Of a stretch of DNA of 64,000 nucleotides, positions 28,354 to 35,750 are shown one piece after another (positions within the stretch are counted from its first letter, which is position 1; the number at the start of each line of letters is the position of its first letter). The position numbers and the translations under genes are program-made. The DNA is from Novosphingobium piscinae (GTDB taxonomy: Bacteria; Pseudomonadota; Alphaproteobacteria; Sphingomonadales; Sphingomonadaceae), in NCBI RefSeq assembly GCF_014230355.1, contig NZ_JACLAX010000017.1, positions 1-64,000 of the forward strand, written 5' to 3'. Under the pieces are notes generated by a model. The model was not told the origin of the DNA. It was given only the letters and a program-made list of their open reading frames with translations, and did no database searches.

Positions 28354-29110
28354 GGTCGAGGTCCTCCGCGCCGCGGCGCTGGGCGCGATCCCCCACGGCT
28401 TTCTCGGCCGGGCCGGCGGGCTGTCGACCGGGGTGGTCGCCGGGCTCAACGCCGGGCTTGGCGCAGGCGATGAACCGGCGACGGTCCAGGCCAACCGCCA
28501 GCGCGCGGTGGCCGCAGTGGCGCCGGGTGCGCGGCTGGTCACGGTGTACCAGGTCCATTCGCCTGACTGCGTGACCGTGCGCGAGCCCTGGTCAGAGGAG
28601 GCCCGGCCCGAGGCCGATGCCCTCGTCACCGACCGGCCGGGGCTGGCACTGGGGGTGGTCACCGCCGATTGCGCGCCGGTGCTGCTGGCCGATCGCACGG
28701 CGGGCGTGATCGGCGCTGCCCACGCCGGCTGGAAGGGTGCGTTCGGCGGAGTGACCGATGCCACCGTCGCGGCGATGGAGGCGCTCGGCGCGCGGCGTAC
28801 CGCCATCGTCGCGGCGATCGGGCCGTGCATCGCGCAGGCCAGCTACGAGGTCGATGCGGAGTTTGTGGCGCGCTTCACCCGCGCCGATCCGGCATTGGTG
28901 CGGTTCTTCGCGCCGGGCCGCGCCGGCCACGCCCAGTTCGACCTGGCTGGCTATGTCGCCGCCCGGCTCACCGCCGCCGGCGTTGGCCAGGTCGAATGCC
29001 TCGGCGCGGACACCTATGCCCAGCCCGACCGGTTCTATTCGTTCCGCCGCGCCACCCATCGCGGAGAACCCGCCTATGGCCGGCAGATTTCGGTGATTTC
29101 CCTGCCCTGA
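28325..29110 (+). CDS. pgeF: PgeF/YfiH family protein (laccase-domain; purine nucleoside phosphorylase/peptidoglycan editing factor)
   Basis: The 261-residue protein belongs to the DUF152/laccase-domain family. The zinc-site triad is visible in YQVHSPDC, VTADCAPVLL and AAHAGWKGAF. Members act on purine nucleosides (YlmD/YfiH) or edit peptidoglycan precursors (PgeF); older multicopper-oxidase names are doubtful. The frame begins with TTG 28325 inside the end of pepN; TTG 28346 is an equally possible coupled start. The C-terminal YSFRRATHRGEPAYGRQ block is normal. Confidence 0.87.
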   Translation: MSRSAAALAEVEVLRAAALGAIPHGFLGRAGGLSTGVVAGLNAGLGAGDEPATVQANRQRAVAAVAPGARLVTVYQVHSPDCVTVREPWSEEARPEADALVTDRPGLALGVVTADCAPVLLADRTAGVIGAAHAGWKGAFGGVTDATVAAMEALGARRTAIVAAIGPCIAQASYEVDAEFVARFTRADPALVRFFAPGRAGHAQFDLAGYVAARLTAAGVGQVECLGADTYAQPDRFYSFRRATHRGEPAYGRQISVISLP

Positions 29111-29335
29111 AGGACACTCCCCCTGCGGCCCGTAAACGCCTATGGGGACCTCGTAAAAATGCGGTTGGCAGGGCTTGGTTTCGCGTCTATCAGGCCGGCC
29201 AAGTCGGGCCGGAGACCGCGTAAACGGCGCGTATCGCGCCACTTTAGGGTCGCCGGTCGTCTCGACCGATTGATATCGATAAGGCGTGGTCCGGCACCAG
29301 CCGGTTCGGGCCACCACAACAAGGCAAGGTCAACC

Positions 29336-29914
29336 ATGGCAGATCATGCGGGCACTGAAGCCGTTCTTCCCCAGGGTGCCGAAGGCGCCGGGGAAGGAGT
29401 GCGTCGGCGCGACTTCATCAATATCGCCGCGGTCAGCGCCGCCGGTGTCGGCGGCGTGGTCACGCTGCTGCCGCTGATCTCGCAGATGGCGCCCTCGGCC
29501 GACGTCCTCGCCGAAAGCTCGACCGAGATCGACATCAGCGCGATCCAGCCGGGCCAGGCGATCAAGGCGATCTTCCGCAAGCAGCCGGTGTTCATCCGCA
29601 ACCTGACGCCGGCCGAGATCGAGGACGCCAACAAGGTCGATGTCGGCTCGCTGCGCGATCCGGAATCGCTCAAGGACCGCACCAAGGAAGGCAAGGAAAA
29701 CTGGCTGATCACCATGGGTGTCTGCACCCACCTCGGCTGCGTCCCGCTGGGCGCCGGCGAGGGTGAGGTGAAGGGCGAGTTTGGCGGCTACTTCTGCCCC
29801 TGCCACGGTTCGTCCTACGATACTGCCGCCCGCATCCGGAAGGGACCGGCTCCGAAGAACTTGATGGTTCCGGAGTACGCGTTCACCTCCGACACCATCG
29901 TCAAGATCGGCTGA
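29336..29914 (+). CDS. petA: Ubiquinol-cytochrome c reductase, Rieske iron-sulfur subunit
   Basis: The 192-residue subunit carries the [2Fe-2S] cluster of the bc1 complex. Ligands are Cys130 and His132 in CTHLGC and Cys154 and His157 in CPCHGS, with Cys135/Cys156 placed for the stabilising disulfide. RRRDF at 23-27 before a hydrophobic helix (30-52) is the Tat-type uncleaved anchor. It is the first gene of petABC. The open frame extends upstream to 29159, but ATG 29336 gives the normal start. Confidence 0.95.
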   Translation: MADHAGTEAVLPQGAEGAGEGVRRRDFINIAAVSAAGVGGVVTLLPLISQMAPSADVLAESSTEIDISAIQPGQAIKAIFRKQPVFIRNLTPAEIEDANKVDVGSLRDPESLKDRTKEGKENWLITMGVCTHLGCVPLGAGEGEVKGEFGGYFCPCHGSSYDTAARIRKGPAPKNLMVPEYAFTSDTIVKIG

Positions 29915-29924
29915 GGTCACCACC

Positions 29925-31211
29925 ATGAGCTTCCCCTGGGCCAACGAATACAAGCCTGGCAATCCGCTGACGCAGTGGCTTGACGAAAAGCTGCCGCTGC
30001 CGCGGTTCGTCTACAACGCCGTCGGCGCCGGCTATCCGGTGCCGCGCAATCTCAACTACGCCTGGAACTTCGGCGTGCTCGCCGGCTTCTGCCTGATGCT
30101 GCAGATCGTTACCGGCGTCGTTCTGGCCATGCACTACGCGGCCAATGCCGGCGTGGCCTTCGACTCGGTCGAGCACATCATGCGCGACGTGAACTGGGGC
30201 TGGATGCTGCGCTACGCGCACGCCAACGGCGCCTCGGCCTTCTTCGTGGTGGTGTACATCCACATTTTCCGCGGCTTCTTCTACGGGTCCTACAAGGCCC
30301 CGCGCGAGATGATCTGGCTGCTCGGCGTGGTCATCTTCCTGCTGATGATGGCCACCGCCTTCATGGGCTACGTGCTGCCCTGGGGCCAGATGTCGTTCTG
30401 GGGCGCCAAGGTGATCACCGGTCTGTTCGGTGCGATCCCGCTGGTCGGCGAGCCGATCCAGGTCTGGCTGCTCGGCGGCTTCGCCCCCGACAATGCCGCG
30501 CTGAACCGCTTCTTCTCGCTGCACTTCCTGCTGCCCTTCGTGATCGCCGCGGTGGTGGTCCTGCACATCTGGGCGCTGCACATCCCGGGCTCGTCGAACC
30601 CCACCGGGGTCGAGGTGAAGAACGAGAGCGACACCGTCCCGTTCCACCCTTACTACACCGCGAAGGATGGGTTCGGGCTGGGCGTGTTCCTGCTCGGCTA
30701 CTGCACGATGCTGTTCTTCTTCCCCAACGCGCTGGGCCACCCGGACAACTACATCCCGGCCAACGCGATGAGCACCCCGGCGCACATCGTCCCCGAATGG
30801 TATTTCTGGCCGTTCTACGCGATCCTGCGTGCCTTCACCGCCGACTTCCTGATCATCCCGGCCAAGCTGATGGGCGTGCTCGCCATGTTCAGCGCGATCC
30901 TGGTGTGGTTCTTCCTCCCCTGGCTCGACCGTTCGCCGGTCCGCTCGGGCCACTTCCGCCCGGTGTTCAAGAAGTTCTACTTCGCGCTGGTGGTGGACGT
31001 GCTGGTGCTCGGCTACTGCGGTGGCGCTCCGGCTGAAGAGCCCTACGTGATGATCAGCCAGATCGCTTCGATCTACTACTTCGCCCACTTCCTGATCATC
31101 CTGCCGATCGTTTCGGCGATCGAGCAGCCCGAAGCTCTGCCGTTCTCGATCACCGAGGCAGTCCTGGGCAAGGATGAATCGGCCACGCTCGCCCCGGCGG
31201 CGGCACACTGA
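29925..31211 (+). CDS. petB: Ubiquinol-cytochrome c reductase, cytochrome b
   Basis: The 428-residue membrane subunit carries both b haems and the quinone sites. Haem histidines lie in [27 protein letters not shown] and VVLHIWALH. The Qo-site PEWY motif is present as [10 protein letters not shown]. Length and eight-helix layout are normal for alphaproteobacteria. It starts 10 bp after petA and is followed by petC after 27 bp. Confidence 0.96.
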   Translation: MSFPWANEYKPGNPLTQWLDEKLPLPRFVYNAVGAGYPVPRNLNYAWNFGVLAGFCLMLQIVTGVVLAMHYAANAGVAFDSVEHIMRDVNWGWMLRYAHANGASAFFVVVYIHIFRGFFYGSYKAPREMIWLLGVVIFLLMMATAFMGYVLPWGQMSFWGAKVITGLFGAIPLVGEPIQVWLLGGFAPDNAALNRFFSLHFLLPFVIAAVVVLHIWALHIPGSSNPTGVEVKNESDTVPFHPYYTAKDGFGLGVFLLGYCTMLFFFPNALGHPDNYIPANAMSTPAHIVPEWYFWPFYAILRAFTADFLIIPAKLMGVLAMFSAILVWFFLPWLDRSPVRSGHFRPVFKKFYFALVVDVLVLGYCGGAPAEEPYVMISQIASIYYFAHFLIILPIVSAIEQPEALPFSITEAVLGKDESATLAPAAAH

Positions 31212-31238
31212 GCCGCAGCGAGACGGAAAGAGACCATC

Positions 31239-32075
31239 ATGATCCGTATCATCTCGATCCTCGTCGGAGCGTTCTTCTCCGCCGCCCTCCTGTGGTCCTT
31301 CGGCACCGGCGCGGCCTCGTTCATCAAGGAGCCGCCGGCAGCCACGGCCGAGAAGCTGTTCCACGAGCACCCCAAGGCGATCCACTTCGCCTCGGACGGC
31401 GCCTTCGGGAAGTTCGACAACCAGCAGCTGCAGCGCGGCTTCAAGGTCTACAAGGAAGTCTGCGCCAACTGCCACGCGCTGAAGCACGTCGCCTTCCGTG
31501 ACCTGAAGGCGATCGGCTACAACGACGATGAAGTGAAGGCCATCGCCAAGGGCTTCCAGATCCCGGTCTACAACCCGGCGACCGGCGAGCTGAACACCCG
31601 CGAGGGCCTGCCGACCGACCGCTTCCCGCCGGTGCTCTACGCCGGCCAGGGCAATCCGCCGGATCTCTCGCTGATCACCAAGGCGCGTCATGGCGGCGGC
31701 GCCTATGTCGCCTCGCTGCTCACCGGCTATGCCGAGCAGGCCGGCTACAAGAACGCGAAGGGGCAGGAACTGCTCAAGCTGTTCCCGGATGCGAAGACTC
31801 CGGACGGGCTCTACTTCAACCCCTACTTCGCCAACCTGAACCTCGCCATGCCGGCGCCGCTCGCGGCCGACGACCAGGTGACCTACACCGACGGGACCAA
31901 GGCCACCGTGGCGCAGATGTCCGAGGACGTGTCGGCGTTCCTGATCTGGACGGCCGAGCCCAAGCTCGACAAGCGCAAGCAGACCGGCTGGGCCGTGGTC
32001 GGCTTCCTGCTGTTCGCCACCGCGCTCGCCTACATGGCCTACCGCAACATCTGGGCCGGCAAGAAGGGTCACTGA
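31239..32075 (+). CDS. petC: Ubiquinol-cytochrome c reductase, cytochrome c1
   Basis: The 278-residue subunit has an N-terminal membrane/export segment (about 4-27), the covalent haem site CANCH near residue 73, a downstream methionine axial-ligand region (NLAMPAPL), and a C-terminal anchor helix (VVGFLLFATALAYMAY). It transfers electrons from the Rieske protein to a soluble or membrane cytochrome c. It is the last gene of petABC, closed by the hairpin terminator at 32107. Confidence 0.95.
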   Translation: MIRIISILVGAFFSAALLWSFGTGAASFIKEPPAATAEKLFHEHPKAIHFASDGAFGKFDNQQLQRGFKVYKEVCANCHALKHVAFRDLKAIGYNDDEVKAIAKGFQIPVYNPATGELNTREGLPTDRFPPVLYAGQGNPPDLSLITKARHGGGAYVASLLTGYAEQAGYKNAKGQELLKLFPDAKTPDGLYFNPYFANLNLAMPAPLAADDQVTYTDGTKATVAQMSEDVSAFLIWTAEPKLDKRKQTGWAVVGFLLFATALAYMAYRNIWAGKKGH

Positions 32076-32106
32076 CCCTTCCCCGTACCCCGGACACGCC
32101 CACCAG

Positions 32107-32141
32107 AGGCCCCTCGCATCAGCCGATGCGGGGGGCCTTTC
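32107..32141 (+). terminator. Rho-independent terminator of petABC
   Basis: AGGCCCCTCGCATC (32107-32120) pairs over 14 positions (one G-U) with the sequence at 32125-32138, across the tetraloop AGCC, and is followed by a short T run. It lies 31 bp after petC and ends only 15 bp before the apt ATG. Confidence 0.85.
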
Positions 32142-32155
32142 CCATGGAGCCGCCC

Positions 32156-32692
32156 ATGACCCCCGATGATCTCAAGCAGCTGGTCCGCACGATCCCGGAT
32201 TTCCCCCAGCCGGGCATCCTGTTCCGCGACATCACCACGCTGATCGGCCATGGAACCGGCTTTGCCCGCAGCATCGACCATCTTGCCGAACGGGCCGCCG
32301 CCTGCGCGGCCGACGCGATCGGCGGGATGGAGGCGCGCGGTTTCATCTTCGGCGCCGCAGTCGCCGCACGGCTCGGGCTCGGCTTCGTCCCGGTGCGCAA
32401 GCCGGGCAAGCTCCCGGTCCCCACCCTCGGGATCGATTACGCGCTGGAATACGGCGCCGACCGGCTGGAGATCGATCCTACGGCCATCTCTCCCGGGCAG
32501 CGCGTGGTGATCATCGACGACTTGATCGCCACCGGCGGCACGGCCCTCGCTGCCACGGCGCTACTCCGGCAGGCCGGGGCCTGCGTCGACCATGCGCTGT
32601 TCGCGATCGACCTGCCCGATCTCGGCGGTGCCGACCGCCTGCGCGCGGCCGGGGTCGCGGTCTCGACCCTCATGGCCTTCCCCGGGCACTGA
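32156..32692 (+). CDS. apt: Adenine phosphoribosyltransferase
   Basis: The 178-residue enzyme salvages adenine to AMP using PRPP. It starts MTPDDLKQLVRTIPDFPQPG with the family block GILFRDITTL, and carries the PRPP loop VVIIDDLIATGGTA near residue 120. The chosen start is ATG 32156; ATG 32144 is possible, and an ATG at 32126 lies inside the terminator hairpin and is rejected. Its own promoter must lie within or just after petC unless it relies on read-through. Confidence 0.92.
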   Translation: MTPDDLKQLVRTIPDFPQPGILFRDITTLIGHGTGFARSIDHLAERAAACAADAIGGMEARGFIFGAAVAARLGLGFVPVRKPGKLPVPTLGIDYALEYGADRLEIDPTAISPGQRVVIIDDLIATGGTALAATALLRQAGACVDHALFAIDLPDLGGADRLRAAGVAVSTLMAFPGH

Positions 32693-32783
32693 ACATCCCG
32701 GTCTTGCTGGACCGACGCGGCGGCAATCCCGCTTGACGAGCGACCCGTGCCGGTGGCAAGCGCACGGCCTGCACCACGGTGCT

Positions 32784-32857
<74 letters not shown>

Positions 32858-32909
32858 GCCCTGCGGGGCTGTCATCCTCCCTCACACATCACTGCCGGGA
32901 CAGGTCAGC

Positions 32910-33449
32910 CTATTCTGCCTTGGCGGGCATCGGCGGAATCTCCGCTCCATCCCAGTGTTCATCGGCCCGGCCGTCAACGAACCGCCACATGTCGAACCAG
33001 GTCGTCGTATAGCTCCGGGAGGGATCGCGCGGATCCTTCATGTCCCGTACGAAACTGACCACGACAAAATCGCCTTCGGCCACCACCGCGACCACCGGGG
33101 ATGTCATTCGCGCCGGGATCGGCTTGATTGGCAAACCCCACTGCTTGACCGCTTCCAGCAATCTGGCCCGGCCGGAGGCGACGAGCGGATTGTGCTGAAT
33201 GTACCGCTCGGTCAGGTACGTTTCGGCGAGTTCCCAATGCCCCGCCTCGAGCAGATCGCGCACGATGTGCAGCGCAGCCTGCTTGTTGCGATGGAGCTTC
33301 GGGTCGGGGCTGGTGAACAGAGCCTCCTTGTCGGTCGCCGGCAGCACGGCGTCCTGCGCCAGCGCTGGCGCAGGCAGTGCGAGGGCGGCGGCCATTGCCA
33401 ACCGGGCAAGCCATTGGGGCAGCGAGGTTGTCGTACAGGATCGGGTCAT
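32910..33449 (-). CDS. Secreted NTF2/SnoaL-like protein 1
   Basis: The 179-residue precursor has a signal peptide (MTRSCTTTSLPQWLARL, then an Ala/Leu core ending ALAQ). The mature part resembles SnoaL-like/NTF2 proteins: the helix NKQAALHIVRDLL, then YLTERYIQHNPLVASGR, and a hydrophobic beta-sheet half ending in the WRFVDGRADEHWD block. Such proteins are cofactor-free isomerases, lyases or aldol-type enzymes. The NTF2 fold is also used by LdpA, the sphingomonad enzyme that deformylates diarylpropanes to lignostilbenes, so a side-chain-modifying role is attractive but unproven. It is the last gene of the minus-strand arm. The ribosome site GGGGAGG precedes ATG 33449. Confidence 0.72.
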   Translation of the reverse strand: MTRSCTTTSLPQWLARLAMAAALALPAPALAQDAVLPATDKEALFTSPDPKLHRNKQAALHIVRDLLEAGHWELAETYLTERYIQHNPLVASGRARLLEAVKQWGLPIKPIPARMTSPVVAVVAEGDFVVVSFVRDMKDPRDPSRSYTTTWFDMWRFVDGRADEHWDGAEIPPMPAKAE

Positions 33450-33675
33450 CGTCAGGCGGGCCTCCCCTTGCGGTTTCGAGCGAACGGGCCGGTTTCTGAT
33501 AGGATCGCCACCGCCGCGCAAGCGATAGCGCCCACCGCGGGACCCTGGCCCCCGGAGTGGCCACGTTCGGCGAATGTCGGCGAGATGATGGCCAGACACG
33601 GGGAGAAAACTCCTGTCAGCATGACATGCGGCGGTGGTCCCGGCGGGCGGCCCGGATGACCCGACGGCGACCGGT

Positions 33676-35271
33676 TCACGCGGATGGCAGCACCCGGGCG
33701 AGCAGCTGGCGTTCGGCGCTCCCGGGGTCGCCGACAACGCGGCTCGGCCGGTCAAACAGCATGGTTTCCCGCCGATCCACCGTATAGGCCGGCCAGACCA
33801 GCCTGCGCCAGCCCGGACGGCCATGGTGCGCAAAGCGGAGCCAGGCGCGGCTGATCTGCTCGGACAGGGCGAAGGCGTCGGCACCCCCGCCATTGAGCCC
33901 GGCATCCTCGCGCACGTTCCGAAACGCCAGTGGCACCTCGATCCCGTGGGGCGCCTTCATGCGCCCGCCGAATACGGGACACTGCCAGTCGACCCGGTAC
34001 ATGAAGGTCGGCGCCCGGCCCAACGCTTGCCGTTTTTCGGCCATGTCGATCGAATTGATTCGCGTCGGAACATCGGCCGTGATCAGCGTGTAGAGATCCC
34101 AGGGCGACGCCATCGGATGGATCCGGCGATACCCCTCAAGCACCTCCGGCACGGCATTGCCCAGCCACGGCTGAAGCCGCGCCCCAAGCTCGGTCGCGGT
34201 CATCTGATCGGCGTTTGGCTCCCACATCAGCGAAACCGCCGCCATTTCCTGGCGGGTGCTGCCGAGCACGAGCGGAACGTCCGCCGACAGTTCCAGCGAA
34301 TCGATCGGATGCCGGGGGATGATCTGTCCGTCGACCACCGGCGAGAAGCGCGCGGGCAGTCCCCAGAGCTGGCGCGGCGGGGCGGCCCAGACCGCGGCAA
34401 AGCCGGCGATCAGCCGGTCCAACGGCGCGGTTTGCAAGGCGCGGATGTCGCCCCGGGGCACGCCCATCGCGGCGAACAGGCGCTCGGTGTTGGTGGCCGC
34501 CTGCGCCGGCTTGAGCAGCCGCGGGCCCTGCCCGCTCTGGATGATCGCCCGGTGAAACAGGCCCTTGGCCGACGGCATCGCCATGAGCGTGGAAATCTTC
34601 TGCCCGCCGCCCGAATAGCCGAACAGGGTGACCATGCCGGGATCTCCCCCGAACGCCGCGATATTGTCCCGCACCCAGCGCAGCGCCAGCTCGATGTCGA
34701 GCATGCCCAGGTTGGCGGATTCGGCGAAATCGGGATCATCGAAGTGGGTGAAGCCGAGCACGTTGAGGCGGTGGTTGAGGCTGACGACGACGATGTCGCC
34801 GTCCCGTGCGAGGTTCGCGCCGTCATGCACCGCGGTCGCTGCCGAACCCGAGACGAACCCGCCGCCGTGGAGCCAGACCATGACCGGGCGACGGGCGCTG
34901 TCGGTGGCTGGGGTCCAGACGTTGAGGACCAGGCAATCCTCGCTGCGCAGCGGCTGCATCGACAGGTCGGATGCGACCAAGGCATAGGGATGATCACTCC
35001 GGGCAGGTGCCCGTTGCGGGGCGTCCGCTCCCCAGCCCAGGGCATCGCGCACTCCCGGCCATGGCGATGGAGGCACTGCGCGGCGGAACCGTTCAGCCGT
35101 GCCATAGGGAACGCCCAGGAAGGTGCGGATGCCTGCTCCGGTGAAGCCCCGCAGCTTGCCACTCGCGGTCTCGACCACCGGCCCGAGCAGGCGCTCCGCC
35201 CGCGCCAGCCCCGGGAAGGCTGCCGCGGTGGCCGTGGCTCCGGCACAGGTCAGAAAACGGCGACGCTGCAT
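33676..35271 (-). CDS. Secreted type-B carboxylesterase
   Basis: The 531-residue precursor begins MQRRRFLTCAG, a Tat-type signal. The alpha/beta hydrolase fold shows the oxyanion block HGGGFVSG, the early EDCLVLNVWTP signature of type-B carboxylesterases, and the nucleophile Ser in FGYSGGG near residue 220 (more often GESAG). The catalytic histidine is probably in APHGIEVPL. It would hydrolyse carboxylic esters in the periplasm, for example aromatic esters brought in by the adjacent TonB receptor. The start at 35271 is 1 bp after the NTF2-like gene stops. An upstream ATG at 35304 lies inside that gene. Confidence 0.85.
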   Translation of the reverse strand: MQRRRFLTCAGATATAAAFPGLARAERLLGPVVETASGKLRGFTGAGIRTFLGVPYGTAERFRRAVPPSPWPGVRDALGWGADAPQRAPARSDHPYALVASDLSMQPLRSEDCLVLNVWTPATDSARRPVMVWLHGGGFVSGSAATAVHDGANLARDGDIVVVSLNHRLNVLGFTHFDDPDFAESANLGMLDIELALRWVRDNIAAFGGDPGMVTLFGYSGGGQKISTLMAMPSAKGLFHRAIIQSGQGPRLLKPAQAATNTERLFAAMGVPRGDIRALQTAPLDRLIAGFAAVWAAPPRQLWGLPARFSPVVDGQIIPRHPIDSLELSADVPLVLGSTRQEMAAVSLMWEPNADQMTATELGARLQPWLGNAVPEVLEGYRRIHPMASPWDLYTLITADVPTRINSIDMAEKRQALGRAPTFMYRVDWQCPVFGGRMKAPHGIEVPLAFRNVREDAGLNGGGADAFALSEQISRAWLRFAHHGRPGWRRLVWPAYTVDRRETMLFDRPSRVVGDPGSAERQLLARVLPSA

Positions 35272-35272
35272 G

Positions 35273-35740
35273 TCACTGTTTCGCCCGCACCACGCTGGTG
35301 CCACCGATGCTGCCGCGGATGCTGACGATATGACCGTCCCGCAGGCCGTAGTAGACCGTTCCCCGGGTCACGATCGCATCGCCCTTCATCAAGGTGCCCG
35401 AGGGCATGTCCACCCCGTCCCGCGTGGCGAGTAGGTGGGTCGACAATTCGGCCGCCATCAGCCCGCGGTCATTGTCGATCACCACGGTCGAGGCGGTGAC
35501 CGTTTCTTTCAATTGGAGCCGGATCTGGCGATAGAATGCGATGATGGCGTCCCGGCCCCGCAGCGTTCCGAACTTCGGATCATGCTCGAACACCACCTCC
35601 GGATCGTAGATGTCGGCATAGCGTTCGTCGCCGGCGTTGAAGCGTGCGAGGTACTCGGCATAGGCAGCCGGGGTCATTTCCGGCGCCGCGACCGCAGGGG
35701 TCGCGGCGGCCACAAGAGCGGTCAAGGCCAGCAGGCGCAT
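35273..35740 (-). CDS. Secreted NTF2/SnoaL-like protein 2
   Basis: The 155-residue precursor starts MRLLALTALVAAATPAVAAPE, a clean signal peptide. The mature part has NTF2-family features: AAYAEYLARFNAGDERYADIY, VVFEHDPKFGTLRGRDAIIAFYR, and a beta-rich second half. ATG 35740 has a near-perfect ribosome site AGGAGG six bases upstream; a TTG at 35746 does not. It lies between the TonB receptor (10 bp) and the carboxylesterase (1 bp), so the three form one transcription unit. The reaction is unknown; a lyase or isomerase role on the imported dimer is possible. Confidence 0.75.
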   Translation of the reverse strand: MRLLALTALVAAATPAVAAPEMTPAAYAEYLARFNAGDERYADIYDPEVVFEHDPKFGTLRGRDAIIAFYRQIRLQLKETVTASTVVIDNDRGLMAAELSTHLLATRDGVDMPSGTLMKGDAIVTRGTVYYGLRDGHIVSIRGSIGGTSVVRAKQ

Positions 35741-35750
35741 CGGCAACCTC

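Noticed and set aside
24889..28830. 1313-codon minus-strand frame joining the epimerase-like gene with antisense of pepN
   Set aside because: Only the last 260 codons have protein-like features; the rest is antisense of an intact M1 aminopeptidase.
29901..32072. 723-codon minus-strand frame opposite petB and petC
   Set aside because: Antisense shadow; rich in His, Arg and Glu without motifs, while the bc1 genes are unmistakable.
32733..32761. Promoter of tRNA-Gly with a full -10 box
   Set aside because: The -35-like TTGACG is reasonable, but no acceptable -10 hexamer lies at 16-18 bp, so only the -35-like motif is mentioned.
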